This document shows, in pieces, positions 44,135-52,416 of a stretch of 64,000 nt of DNA. Positions within the stretch are counted from its first letter, which is position 1. Each line of letters starts with the position of its first letter. Under the pieces are notes generated by a model. The model was given only the letters and a program-made list of their open reading frames with translations, ran no database searches and was not told the DNA's origin. The DNA is from Azospirillum brasilense (GTDB lineage: Bacteria > Pseudomonadota > Alphaproteobacteria > Azospirillales > Azospirillaceae). Made by a program: the position numbers and the translations under genes. The stretch is from contig NZ_CP012915.1 of assembly GCF_001315015.1 (NCBI RefSeq), positions 310,001 to 374,000 on the forward strand. Direction: 5' to 3'.

Positions 44135-45250
44135 ATGGAATTTATGTCGAAGATCTCGGGCGAGCAGCTCAGGCTCGCCCGACTTGCGCATGGATACTCA
44201 CTAGAAGAGATTGGTGAGATGATTGGCGCTACACGCCAATTCATTCACCAACTCGAAACAGGTGCACGCTCACCTGCCGATGATGTGGTTGAAGCGTTAG
44301 TGGATGTGCTTGGAGTAACGAGGAGCTTCCTATCTTCGCCTCTAGCATCGACCGTCAGGCCTGAGCAGTGCCATTTCCGTGGTCACATAACGCGGCCCGC
44401 GTCTGTGACGAGTCAGGTGCTTGCTCGGGGAACGTTGCTCGATAAATTTGTCGCCGCTATGGAGCAGCACCTGGAGTTACCACCTGTATCGTTTCCGGAC
44501 TTCCCTGCAAAAAGCGCTGAGGAGATCGAGCAAGCTGCTGAAGAGGCTCGCCGTCATTGGAAACTTGGTACGACGGGCCCCATCACCAGCATGATGCGGG
44601 TTGTTGAAAACGCAGGTGCCATCGTCACTTACTTTGGCGATCTGTCCGAGCGTGTCGATGCGTTTTCTATGGATCGTCGTCGCCCTATCATTGTTAGAAG
44701 TTCGGCGAAGCAATGCTTGTCAAGGCAGAGGTTTGACTTCGCACATGAATGCGGACACTTAATTATGCATCGCGGTATTCAGACGGGTGATCGAGAAACT
44801 GAAGATCAGGCGCATAGGTTTGCTGGCGCTTTCCTGTTTCCTCGTGGTGCTGTTCTGCGGGAGTTTCCTCGAGGCCGGTCAATCAACTGGCCTGCATTGT
44901 ATCAGTTGAAGCTAAGGTGGAAAATGTCAGTTCGAGCTATTGTGCGGAGGGGTTATGATCTGAGCCTGCTCACTCCTGCGCAGTATCGAACGGCTAATAT
45001 TCATCTTGTAAAGACTGGGCAGTCGAAGATAGAAAAATACGATAACGATGCCAGTATGCCTGTTGAGCAACCGGAACTTCTTCCATCCGCTCTTGCTGCT
45101 CTCGAAGATGTGATGTCTGGTGGAGCGCGTTATGTTGGAGATGAAGTTGGGATGTCCTCTGCAATGCTCGAACTTATTACTGACTCAAGATTCCCCGCAT
45201 CCACCCCTGAAATAAATGACCCAAAGGTTGTTAGCTTGCGGCGTGTGTAG
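44135..45250 (+). CDS. XRE-type regulator fused to ImmA/IrrE metallopeptidase
   Basis: 371 residues. The N-terminal helix-turn-helix (residues about 9-60: LRLARLAHGYSLEEIGEMIG then TRQFIHQLETGARSPAD) is of the XRE/Cro type. A zinc peptidase domain follows with the active site HECGH (His204-Glu205-x-x-His208) and a downstream acidic helix ETEDQAHRFAGAFLFPR. Such fusions cleave or sense a regulator and control mobile elements, stress genes or toxin-antitoxin modules. It forms a two-gene module with the unknown gene at 43496. Codon use and GC content differ from the flanking phage genes. Confidence 0.86.
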   Translation: MEFMSKISGEQLRLARLAHGYSLEEIGEMIGATRQFIHQLETGARSPADDVVEALVDVLGVTRSFLSSPLASTVRPEQCHFRGHITRPASVTSQVLARGTLLDKFVAAMEQHLELPPVSFPDFPAKSAEEIEQAAEEARRHWKLGTTGPITSMMRVVENAGAIVTYFGDLSERVDAFSMDRRRPIIVRSSAKQCLSRQRFDFAHECGHLIMHRGIQTGDRETEDQAHRFAGAFLFPRGAVLREFPRGRSINWPALYQLKLRWKMSVRAIVRRGYDLSLLTPAQYRTANIHLVKTGQSKIEKYDNDASMPVEQPELLPSALAALEDVMSGGARYVGDEVGMSSAMLELITDSRFPASTPEINDPKVVSLRRV

Positions 45251-45342
45251 ATCCAAGAAGTAAGAATTGATGGTGGTTTGTGCGCGGGCAAGGGCTCTGC
45301 GTGCTTCACCGCAAGCATCCCTATCCTCTCAATGCTTCATAA

Positions 45343-45375
45343 GCCGCCCGGCATCCCGCCCGGCGGCTTTTCATT
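45343..45375 (+). terminator. Terminator after the XRE-ImmA gene
   Basis: GCCGCC (45343-45348) pairs with GGCGGC (45362-45367), followed by TTTTCATTTT. The same arrangement ends the cargo gene of the left cassette (37258-37295). Confidence 0.7.
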
Positions 45376-45390
45376 TTCCGGAGCCATCTC

Positions 45391-45657
45391 ATGACCGAGA
45401 TCCTCAGTTCGAAGCCGGTTCGCCGGTAGTACGGCGACTTGGCTCTGTACAAGCCCGCTGTCCACGGGGGGCAGCCCGATTCGTGCCTGCTACAACGGGA
45501 CCGGTCGATCAGATGGAGGCAACCGGTCACGGTGACGGTGCCAAGCATGGGCAGGCGGACATGCACTCCTCCCACAGGCAGCTCTCACGCTGCGCAGCCC
45601 GTCGGAAGGCCGCTTTCACGGGTGGCCGCGCCGGATCGTCTTGGGAACGAAGCATGA
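45391..45657 (+). pseudogene. Small phage gene with internal amber codon (right copy)
   Basis: ATG at 45391 opens MTEILSSKPVRR, then TAG at 45427-45429, then YGDLALYKPAVHGG and a further open frame to 45657. The left copy has CAG (Gln) at the position of the TAG, so the stop arose by one base change. Apart from this the frame runs for 88 codons. Function unknown. Confidence 0.6.
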
Positions 45658-45678
45658 GCCAACGAAAGGACTTACTCC

Positions 45679-46377
45679 ATGCCCGACATTAACTTCCCTG
45701 AGGCGCAGCCGCCCCTCAGCTACGCGTGCGGTGCCTATGCGCTGACGGCCGCGCTAAAGGCCTATGTGCCCGTGACTACCACGCCTTATCCCATCAAGCT
45801 CAAACACCTTCAGATGCCGACGACGGAGATCACCATCAACGGCACCGAGAATAACAAGGATCTGGCGGACAAGATCTACCAGATCACGGGTGATCTCGAG
45901 ATCAGCGGCCCGCCGACTGCACTGGTTTTCTCCTACAAACTTGCCCCCAATCTGAGCAATTCACCGTCCGCCCTCGCCTACGTCGCCAAACAGTATGGGC
46001 GGACCGTCACTGTCAACGTCATCAAGGGTTTCAAGTCCCGCTCGAACATGTGTCAGGCGGTGGCGGATGACCTTCTCAAGAAACTTCCGGGCGAAGTGCT
46101 CCGCTGCGTTCCAAACGCCACTGTCAACGCGCCCGGCGGCACGGGCGTGTCCGATGGTATGCCCTACACCGCCCCGGCGAACGACGAGGTGCAATTGCTC
46201 TGCGTGATGAACAGCGACCACAGCATGCACTGGCTGGCGCGTGGGGCGAACGGCTTCTATGATCCCGGCGACGCGTCCATCGCCAGCGTGTGGCCCGCCA
46301 TCGCCGTCAACGCCGATAGCGCGATGACGATGACCGGAGGCTACACCTTCACCGGAATTTGGATGGTCCTGAAGTAG
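45679..46377 (+). CDS. Candidate papain-like (C39-type) cysteine peptidase, phage cargo
   Basis: 232 residues, no signal peptide. Near the N-terminus PPLSYACGAYALTAALKAY has the Cys-Gly-x-x-Ala-Leu layout of C39-like peptidases (Cys17). In the C-terminal half CVMNSDHSMHWLARGANGFY carries candidate catalytic His184 (or His181), followed by Asp195 in YDPGD, the usual Cys-His-Asp order. The family match is by motif only. It occupies the second cargo slot of the right lysis cassette, behind the broken small gene and in front of the holin terminator. It could be a toxin, an effector or a processing enzyme. Confidence 0.6.
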   Translation: MPDINFPEAQPPLSYACGAYALTAALKAYVPVTTTPYPIKLKHLQMPTTEITINGTENNKDLADKIYQITGDLEISGPPTALVFSYKLAPNLSNSPSALAYVAKQYGRTVTVNVIKGFKSRSNMCQAVADDLLKKLPGEVLRCVPNATVNAPGGTGVSDGMPYTAPANDEVQLLCVMNSDHSMHWLARGANGFYDPGDASIASVWPAIAVNADSAMTMTGGYTFTGIWMVLK

Positions 46378-46489
46378 GGGCCTGGACTGGAGGAGCCTGA
46401 TCCATCCGGTGTGCAAGCCGGGCTCCATCGACCTGTGTCCCCTCATAGGATGCGCCTGACGCGCCATCCTGACAATCGTTCACCCCGCC

Positions 46490-46518
46490 GCCCGGCCCCC
46501 GCCGCGGCGGCTTTTTTC
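46490..46518 (+). terminator. Hairpin in front of the holin gene
   Basis: CCGCCG and GCCGCC segments fold with GGCGGC (46505-46510), followed by TTTTTTC. It can terminate the upstream cargo gene, and it lies 24 bases before the holin start, so it may also influence holin translation. Confidence 0.6.
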
Positions 46519-46541
46519 ATGCCCGAAGGAGGGGCCCAACC

Positions 46542-47075
46542 ATGCTGCCACTGCTCATCCCCGTCATCTCCGCCCTGGCCCCGGTGCTGCTGCCAGAGGT
46601 CGCCAAGGCCGCCCTCGGCGGCGGCGAGACCGCCCAGAAGGTCGACGAGGCCGCAGTGTCCGTCGTCTCGGCTGTGACCGGCGTGCCGATCAGTACCTCG
46701 GCGGATGCCGAGCGCGCCGTCGCTGCGGTGCAGACCGATCCGGCGAAGCTGGCCGAGCTGTACCGCCAGCAGGGCGATCAGGTCGTGGCGCTGCTGCGGC
46801 TGGACAACGAGGACCGGGCCGACGCCCGCGCCCATACGGTCCAGCTTGCCCAGGCCGGCAGCCGCATCTCCTGGGGCGCGCCCATCGTCTCGACCATCGT
46901 CCTGGTGACGTTCGGCATCGTGCTGTACCGGGTGCTGAGTCAGCCTGCCGGCGCAATCGACCAGAACGCCACGCTGATGCTCGGCGCCCTGACCACCATG
47001 GCGTCGGCGGCGGTGTCCTACTGGGTCGGCTCCAGCGCCGGGTCCGCCGCCAAGGACAAGCTGTTGCGGAAGTGA
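46542..47075 (+). CDS. Phage holin, 3TM family (GTA-type)
   Basis: 177 residues. Hydrophobic segments lie at 1-18 (MLPLLIPVISALAPVLLP), about 112-130 (PIVSTIVLVTFGIVLYRVL) and about 143-165 (LMLGALTTMASAAVSYWVG), with a charged middle region QGDQVVALLRLDNEDRADAR. This is the layout of the three-TM holins described for gene transfer agents. It would form membrane lesions that let the endolysin out. GAAGGAGGGG precedes the ATG. A degraded paralog is at 38101. Confidence 0.85.
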   Translation: MLPLLIPVISALAPVLLPEVAKAALGGGETAQKVDEAAVSVVSAVTGVPISTSADAERAVAAVQTDPAKLAELYRQQGDQVVALLRLDNEDRADARAHTVQLAQAGSRISWGAPIVSTIVLVTFGIVLYRVLSQPAGAIDQNATLMLGALTTMASAAVSYWVGSSAGSAAKDKLLRK

Positions 47076-47344
47076 GGGGTGCCATGATCGTTCCTCACCT
47101 CTCCGACCTCGCCGGGGCTGCCGGATTCGTCCTGGTGGCCCTCTGGCCCTGGCTGTCGGGTCGCCGCTCTCTGCTGGCCGGGCAGGGCGTATCCGCCGCC
47201 GCGTTCGCGCTGCACTACCTGCTGATCGGTGCCACCACAGGCGCCGCGATGTCCGGGCTGTCCGTCCTGCAGGTCGCCACCGCCTGGCCGGATGACCGGC
47301 CGCGCTGTTGCCGGGTTCTCTACGTCGCCACGGCGCCCCTCCTA

Positions 47345-48482
47345 GTGCACTGACACAGACATAGGATTCACAACGAGCCGCCGACGTGCGATTCTGTCGG
47401 CATGGCCCAGACCGTCAGTGTCATCGTCGGAGCAGAGGATCGCGCGCGCTTGGCCGCGCTCCTCAGCGACCGCAACCGCCCGCTCAAGCATGTCCAGCGG
47501 GCGAACATCATCGTGCTCTCGGCCGAGCGGCTGCCCGTGCAGGAGGTGGCGCGCCGGGCTGGTGTCAGCCGCCCAGCGGTATGGCGCTGGCAGGTGCGCT
47601 ATGCCGAACAAGGCGTCGATGGCTTGCTGCGCGACAAGACGCGCAAGCCCGGCCGGGCACCGCTGCCCACCACGACGGTGGCCAAGGTGCTGGCGCTGAC
47701 CTGTTCGGAACCGCCTGGCGCCGTCACCCACTGGACGGGCCGGGCGATGGCCAAAACGGTCGGCATCAGCCTGCGCGCCGTGCAACGCATCTGGGAGGCC
47801 AACCGCCTTCAGCCGCATCGCCTGCGCACCTTCAAGCGCTCCAGCGATCCGGCCTTCGCGGCCAAGGTCGAGGACATTGTCGGCCTCTACATGGACCCGC
47901 CCTGCCACGCCGTGGTGCTGTCCATCGACGAGAAGAGCCAGATCCAGGCGCTCGACCGCACCCAGCCCGGCTTGCCGCTGAAGCCCGGCAAGTGCGGGAC
48001 GATGACGCACGACTACAAGCGCAACGGCACCACCACGCTGTTCGCCGCGCTGAACACGCTGGACGGTACCGTGGTCGGGCGCTGCATGCCCAAGCACACC
48101 CACAAGGAGTTCATCAAGTTCCTCGCTGCCGTGGAGCGCGATGTCCCGGCGGGCAAGGTGATCCACGCCATCGTCGACAACTACGCCACCCACACGCACC
48201 CGAAGGTGCTGGCTTGGCTGGCTGATCATCCCCGCTGGGTGTTCCATTTCACGCCCAAGTCCGCCTCCTGGATCAACGCCGTCGAGGGCTTCTTCTCGAT
48301 CATCACCCGCCGAAGCATCCGACGCGGCGTCTTCAAGTCCGTGGCCGATCTCCAGGACGCCATCGCCCGCTACATCCGCGCGCATAACAAGGCGGCCAAG
48401 CCCTTCGTCTGGACCAAGCCCGCCGACGGCATCTTCGCAAAACTCGACAGGCTGCCTGCACCTTCTGAATGAGTCAGTGCAC
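47345..48482 (+). mobile_element. IS630-family insertion sequence (intact)
   Basis: A 1138-bp element with perfect 10-bp terminal repeats GTGCACTGAC / GTCAGTGCAC, flanked on both sides by TA (47343-47344 and 48483-48484), the target duplication expected for IS630. It carries one transposase gene in the orientation of the interrupted YgjV gene and appears complete. Confidence 0.93.
47402..48472 (+). CDS. IS630-family transposase
   Basis: 356 residues. An N-terminal helix-turn-helix region (VQEVARRAGVSRPAVWRWQV, about 45-64) is followed by the DDE domain: first Asp in VLSIDEKSQIQALDRTQP, second in IVDNYATHTHPKV, and Glu in SWINAVEGFFSIITRR. All three catalytic residues are present, so it is probably active. 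Confidence 0.95.
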   Translation: MAQTVSVIVGAEDRARLAALLSDRNRPLKHVQRANIIVLSAERLPVQEVARRAGVSRPAVWRWQVRYAEQGVDGLLRDKTRKPGRAPLPTTTVAKVLALTCSEPPGAVTHWTGRAMAKTVGISLRAVQRIWEANRLQPHRLRTFKRSSDPAFAAKVEDIVGLYMDPPCHAVVLSIDEKSQIQALDRTQPGLPLKPGKCGTMTHDYKRNGTTTLFAALNTLDGTVVGRCMPKHTHKEFIKFLAAVERDVPAGKVIHAIVDNYATHTHPKVLAWLADHPRWVFHFTPKSASWINAVEGFFSIITRRSIRRGVFKSVADLQDAIARYIRAHNKAAKPFVWTKPADGIFAKLDRLPAPSE

Positions 48483-48541
48483 TAGCGGTGTTGGCCGCCT
48501 TGACCTGGGCGGGCTGGCCATCGGCCTGTGCAGCGGCCTGA

Positions 48542-49040
48542 TCCGCCGTCTCCACCCATCATCACCATCATTGAGGAAACCACCATGAACCCTATGTTCC
48601 CGGCGCGCACTGTCGCGCCTGACTTTCGCCTTGTCGAAACCCTGCCGCTGGGCACTGGCCCGCTGGACCCCGAAGTGAGTAGTGGGGCCAGTCGATCCGG
48701 AAACGGTGCCGGTGAGGAGCGGCCGGGGCGGTGGCCGGCGCCGGCTGGAGCAGCGGCCCAGCATCCTTTATCACCGGAGCGGGGTGAGGCGACTCCCGTT
48801 GCACTTCATGCGATCGGGCCGGGCGGCGTTGCTCAAAACGAGCAACTGGTGTTGTCGGTTACGACTCGGATTTGGAAATCGGCAAGCAGCAAGGGGGAGC
48901 CGCCCAATAGGAATTTTAGCTGATAATGGAATAAAGTCCTTCAATAACTTATCATAAGATGATATTCCTACTATCGACCGATCAAGGGAACGTTCGCTGA
49001 TCGGAGAAACGCATTCTCCTACATCAATATGGAGCTAACT
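48542..49040. other. Region between YgjV remnant and the C1q-like fibre gene
   Basis: Apart from the doubtful frame at 48585 nothing is recognised. The last 150 bases are more AT-rich than the rest and probably hold the promoter of the following gene. Confidence 0.5.
48585..48923 (+). CDS. Possible small phage protein, probably truncated
   Basis: 112 codons beginning MNPMFPARTVAPDFRLVETL, with GAGGAA before the ATG. The first 30 residues look like a real protein start, but the rest is low-complexity Gly/Pro/Ala/Arg and changes in character, suggesting a frameshift or deletion. No family recognised. Confidence 0.35.
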   Translation: MNPMFPARTVAPDFRLVETLPLGTGPLDPEVSSGASRSGNGAGEERPGRWPAPAGAAAQHPLSPERGEATPVALHAIGPGGVAQNEQLVLSVTTRIWKSASSKGEPPNRNFS

Positions 49041-49859
49041 ATGTCCGTCCAGACCTTCTATCCGTCTCCCATTGACCAGAGCGCAAGCAATTGGGCCGTC
49101 GCCCGTCGCATCGTTGGCCCGTTTGCACCGCGCGAGTTGACGATCCCGAGCATGTCTCTCGGTCTCGATGCTGGCTGGCTACTCAAAGAGTCCAACCTGT
49201 TGGAGGTGCCGGCCCAGACCGTTGGTCCGTTTGCTCCCACAGCTAATCTGCGTGTGGACCGGGTGGTCATCGACCACTCCACCGGGGAAGCGGAAATCAT
49301 TCTTGGTGTCGAGAGTTCGACCGTTCCGCCGGCCATCCCTGCGGGTAAGCTACCGATCGCGCAGGTTCATCTGCTGAACAACACGTCGGCCATCACGAAC
49401 GATATCGTCGTGGACGAGCGGGCGCTCCATGAGGCTCCCCCTGACCGGGTGATCTTTCGGGCCACTGCCAGCGTCCCGCAACCCAGTGCAGCTTCCGGTG
49501 CTTGGGTGGCAGTCAATCTGGCGTCGCCCAATCCCGACGTGGGCAGCGGTTATGATGCCATTGCACAGTGCTTTAAAGCGCCGTATTCGGGATACTACCT
49601 CATCTCTGGCCAAGTCGGCATGGCAATGAAAATCGGCACTTACCTGATGGTGGGCCTGTCAAAAGAACTGGCTATCATTTCTGAAGGAATTGTTGCTCCC
49701 GTGGCGGCGGGGCAGAACATGACCCCCAACGCAACTGCGATTGTTCACCTTGATGCAGGTGAAAGGATCGGTCTGCACCTCTTTCATACTAACGGAACAC
49801 CTACCCCCATTTCGACTAGGGCAAATTGGACCTTCCTCTGTGTAACGCGTATAGATTAA
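49041..49859 (+). CDS. Phage fibre-like protein with C1q-like C-terminal domain
   Basis: 272 residues. The N-terminal half contains two related segments, ARRIVGPFAPRELTIPSMSL and PAQTVGPFAPTANLRVDRVV, that look like an internal duplication. The C-terminal half (about 145-272) has a C1q/TNF-like jelly-roll pattern: GYDAIAQCFKAPYSGYYLIS, then DAGERIGLHLFHTNG and a closing WTFLCVTRI. Such domains form trimers at the tips of phage fibres. The ATG at 49041 has GGAG upstream. An intrinsic terminator follows. Confidence 0.68.
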   Translation: MSVQTFYPSPIDQSASNWAVARRIVGPFAPRELTIPSMSLGLDAGWLLKESNLLEVPAQTVGPFAPTANLRVDRVVIDHSTGEAEIILGVESSTVPPAIPAGKLPIAQVHLLNNTSAITNDIVVDERALHEAPPDRVIFRATASVPQPSAASGAWVAVNLASPNPDVGSGYDAIAQCFKAPYSGYYLISGQVGMAMKIGTYLMVGLSKELAIISEGIVAPVAAGQNMTPNATAIVHLDAGERIGLHLFHTNGTPTPISTRANWTFLCVTRID

Positions 49860-49905
49860 CCTGCGCTTCCATCTGTTACGATTGAAAGTTTTTATTAAGA
49901 TAACG

Positions 49906-49941
49906 CCACCCCAATGTTATTTTCATTGGGGTGGTTCCTTT
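49906..49941 (+). terminator. Intrinsic terminator after the C1q-like gene
   Basis: An 11-bp perfect stem (49906-49916 with 49924-49934), 7-base loop, then TTCCTTTG. It ends the prophage remnant, 5 bases before the IS1380 end. Confidence 0.88.
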
Positions 49942-49946
49942 GTTAA

Positions 49947-51536
49947 CCCAGATCATTCATCAGCGCTCTGGAAGGGCTTCGTGGAGGCGCGTCGATGGGT
50001 GGCGCCAACGGCGCGGCATGACGGGGCTCAAGGGTTGCGGGGACAGGTTCGTTCGGGGGCACGCCGCCCCTGCGGTTACGGCGGCAACTTCGCGGTACGG
50101 GCGGCCAGCATCGCCAGGCTTTCCTGGTAGGGGAAGCCGGCCGGCAATGACACCTTGATGCGGGTCACCATCTCGGTGACCCGCGCCGCCACCTTGATGA
50201 GGCCGAGGCGCAGCGTGTCGAACTGCGCCTCGCGCCAGAACGACGCCTTCGGCGCCAAGCTGCGCAAGGTGTGCAGCAGCCAGTAGGCGGCGGTGTGGAT
50301 GAGCAGCCGGAACTGGTTGGCCGTGGCCTTGCTGCACGACGTCCGGTCGGAGGCGAGGTGCAGCTTGTGCGCCTTGATCAGGTTCTCCATCTGCCCGCGC
50401 GCGCAATAGGTGGTCTCGTACAGCGCCTTGGCCGTGCCGGTCAGGTTGGTGACGATGAAGCGCGTATCGGTGCCTTGGGCCGACGCCTCGACGCGGGCGA
50501 TGACCCGGCGCTCGACCTTCCAGGAGCGGGCGGCATAACGGAACTCGCCGAAGCGGCGCACTTTGTCCACCTCCCCAGCCACCCGGCCCATCGCGGCGTC
50601 CTCGGCGAGGGCCGTGACGCACCCGAGCAGGACGGTGTTGCCGCCCAGGCCGAAGATGTAGCCGACGCGGTTGCGCTCGCACCAACTCATCGCTTCGTGG
50701 CGGCCGTAATGGCTGTCGCCGCGCACCAGGATATCGACGCGCGGCCAGCGGGCGCGGATGGCCCGCACGACATGGCGCAGCACCAATGCCACCTCGGTAC
50801 CGTCCGGCGTTTTGCCGGGCCGCAGAATGACGGCGACCGGCTTGCCGGTGGTCGCCTCGTAGATGTGCATCGGCAGGAAGCAGCGCCCGTCGTAATGGGC
50901 GTGGAAGAGGGACAGCTGCTGGGCGCCGTGGACGCGGTCCTCGGTGTCGTCGATGTCCAGCACAAGGCGCCGCGGCACCGTGACGAAGCTATCGCAGAAC
51001 AGCTCCACCATGGCGGCCATCATGCGCTTGAGCGCCACCGGACCGGGCAGATTCTCCAGGCGGCTGATGGTCGGCTGCGAGCACAGGTCACCCCCGCTCT
51101 CGGGAAGTCGGCCCACCGCCATCTTAAAAGCGGGATCGCTGCGCAGGGCGTCGCAGTCGTTGGCGTCCGGGTACCCGGCGGCGATCAGCAGGGCGCGGAA
51201 GCGGATCATCTCCGCCAGCGTGTGCTGGACGCGCTCAGGAGCCCGCGGGTCCTCGATGCAGCGCGCCAGGCGCTCGCAGACCCCAAGCCGCCGATCGATC
51301 TCGGCCAGCAGCAGGACGCCGGCGTCGGAGGTGAGACGGCCGCCATCGAAGGCGGCGTGAACCGGCTTGCCGGCAACCGGTGACAAGCCGGGCAGAACCC
51401 CGGTACTCTCGGCCATGGCGGGCGTGAACTCCGTTGATCCGTGGTGAGACTGCTTCAGCACCAGAATCATACACGAAATCAGCGGCTTAACCTCGCGCCC
51501 GCCACCCCCAGCTTCAGCTCTGGTGAATTATCCGGG
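49947..51536 (-). mobile_element. IS1380-family insertion sequence
   Basis: Imperfect terminal repeats CCCAGATCATTCATCAGCGC (49947 on) and the complement of CCCGGATAATTCACCAGAGC (to 51536) match at 17 of 21 positions and enclose a full transposase gene. The flanks are TTAA and CTAG, so no 4-bp target duplication is seen. Confidence 0.78.
50076..51470 (-). CDS. IS1380-family transposase
   Basis: 464 residues with the IS1380 layout: HAAFDGGRLTSDAGVLLLAE at about 38-57, LVLDIDDTEDRVHGAQQLSL with the first Asp, ILVRGDSHYGRHEAMSWCER with the second, and a C-terminal Glu in the CARGQMENLIKAHK block. All catalytic positions are present. The exact start is uncertain (51470 or an internal ATG at 51416). 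Confidence 0.93.
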   Translation of the reverse strand: MILVLKQSHHGSTEFTPAMAESTGVLPGLSPVAGKPVHAAFDGGRLTSDAGVLLLAEIDRRLGVCERLARCIEDPRAPERVQHTLAEMIRFRALLIAAGYPDANDCDALRSDPAFKMAVGRLPESGGDLCSQPTISRLENLPGPVALKRMMAAMVELFCDSFVTVPRRLVLDIDDTEDRVHGAQQLSLFHAHYDGRCFLPMHIYEATTGKPVAVILRPGKTPDGTEVALVLRHVVRAIRARWPRVDILVRGDSHYGRHEAMSWCERNRVGYIFGLGGNTVLLGCVTALAEDAAMGRVAGEVDKVRRFGEFRYAARSWKVERRVIARVEASAQGTDTRFIVTNLTGTAKALYETTYCARGQMENLIKAHKLHLASDRTSCSKATANQFRLLIHTAAYWLLHTLRSLAPKASFWREAQFDTLRLGLIKVAARVTEMVTRIKVSLPAGFPYQESLAMLAARTAKLPP

Positions 51537-51824
51537 CTAGCTTCGTTTGGCGCAGGTAAAAAGTGCATTCCAGCGTCGTAAGGCGCCTAGGGCATGCTGG
51601 TGAGATTCCCTGACGTCGATTAGCGTAGCCGGTGCAGCGCACAGATCCTGGGATAGCTGGGCTGCGTCGGTGCGGATGTCGCTGTCATCATGGGAGCTCG
51701 CCGAAAACTGCCAAAGCGGCAGTCCGTCTTTTTCACCAATGAGGACAGGAGCCGAAACTGAAAGACCGCCGGCGCATGCCGCGAGGGTAAGTAGGCCGAC
51801 CGCAGAGAGGATAGGGCGATACAT
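51537..51824 (-). CDS. Small secreted lipoprotein
   Basis: 95 residues with a lipoprotein signal: MYRPILSAVGLLTLAAC, lipobox LAAC with Cys17. The mature part (PVLIGEKDGLPLWQFSASSH and later ESHQHALGALRRWNALFTC) has one more cysteine and no recognised domain. GAGGA precedes the ATG at 51824. The stop codon lies directly at the IS1380 end, so the C-terminus may have been set by the insertion. Confidence 0.7.
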   Translation of the reverse strand: MYRPILSAVGLLTLAACAGGLSVSAPVLIGEKDGLPLWQFSASSHDDSDIRTDAAQLSQDLCAAPATLIDVRESHQHALGALRRWNALFTCAKRS

Positions 51825-52416
51825 TGATTCCTCATAAATGATAAGGGTATCTACTGTTATAGGTAAGCCAGATTGCAATCTAGAGCAATCCCGCATTGAG
51901 TAAAATCGTTGAGGGAATTCCCGTCGGCGCCGTTTTGCAATCCTCTGCGTGTTATCACTGGGCGCGTATTAGCGCGCTTCTCGACGCATTTCGGCCATAA
52001 TACTTACGAACAGCTATCTATGCATGCTAGTGGTGCGTGCCGAACAGATCGTGTCGTTTGTTGAACTGCATACTCTGTATGCTTCTGCCACTAGGTCTTG
52101 ATAATACTGTCGGCCAACGACGGCACAGACTGTGTCTGCATCCTTCGCTGCCCTTCCTCAAGCGTACCCCCGCACCCCGCCATTCTCCGGGATGAACTCG
52201 ACCCCGGCAGTCTCCAGGGCGGCCCGGCCGCCGACGAGGGAAGGGCCGCCGCATGAACCTCGACGGGAACCGCACCGAGATCATCGGCTACGCCGAAGGG
52301 CTGGAGAAGTTGGTGGGAGAGCTGGCCAGCGGGGTATTGATTCGCCTGCCGGACAGCTGAGCGTCCGAGTCGCTCAGCGTTGCCGGCCAAGCCTAGATGC
52401 GCACAAATCGGGCTCA

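Larger units (their letters stand above)
45251..45678. other. Region between the two cargo genes of the right cassette
   Basis: It holds the terminator at 45343 and the broken small gene at 45391. No intact gene is supported in the remainder. Confidence 0.55.
47084..48541 (+). pseudogene. YgjV-like inner-membrane protein gene interrupted by IS630
   Basis: The 5' part (47084-47344) encodes SDLAGAAGFVLVALWPWLSG, RRSLLAGQGVSAAAFALHYL and LIGATTGAAMSGLSVLQVA, a YgjV-type membrane protein. After codon 87 the IS630 element begins and adds VH-stop. If the element and one TA are removed, the frame continues at 48485 with AVLAALTWAGWPSACAAA and stops at 48539-48541, giving about 105 residues. GAGGGG lies before the ATG. 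It overlaps no other gene and follows the holin by 8 bases. Confidence 0.8.
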
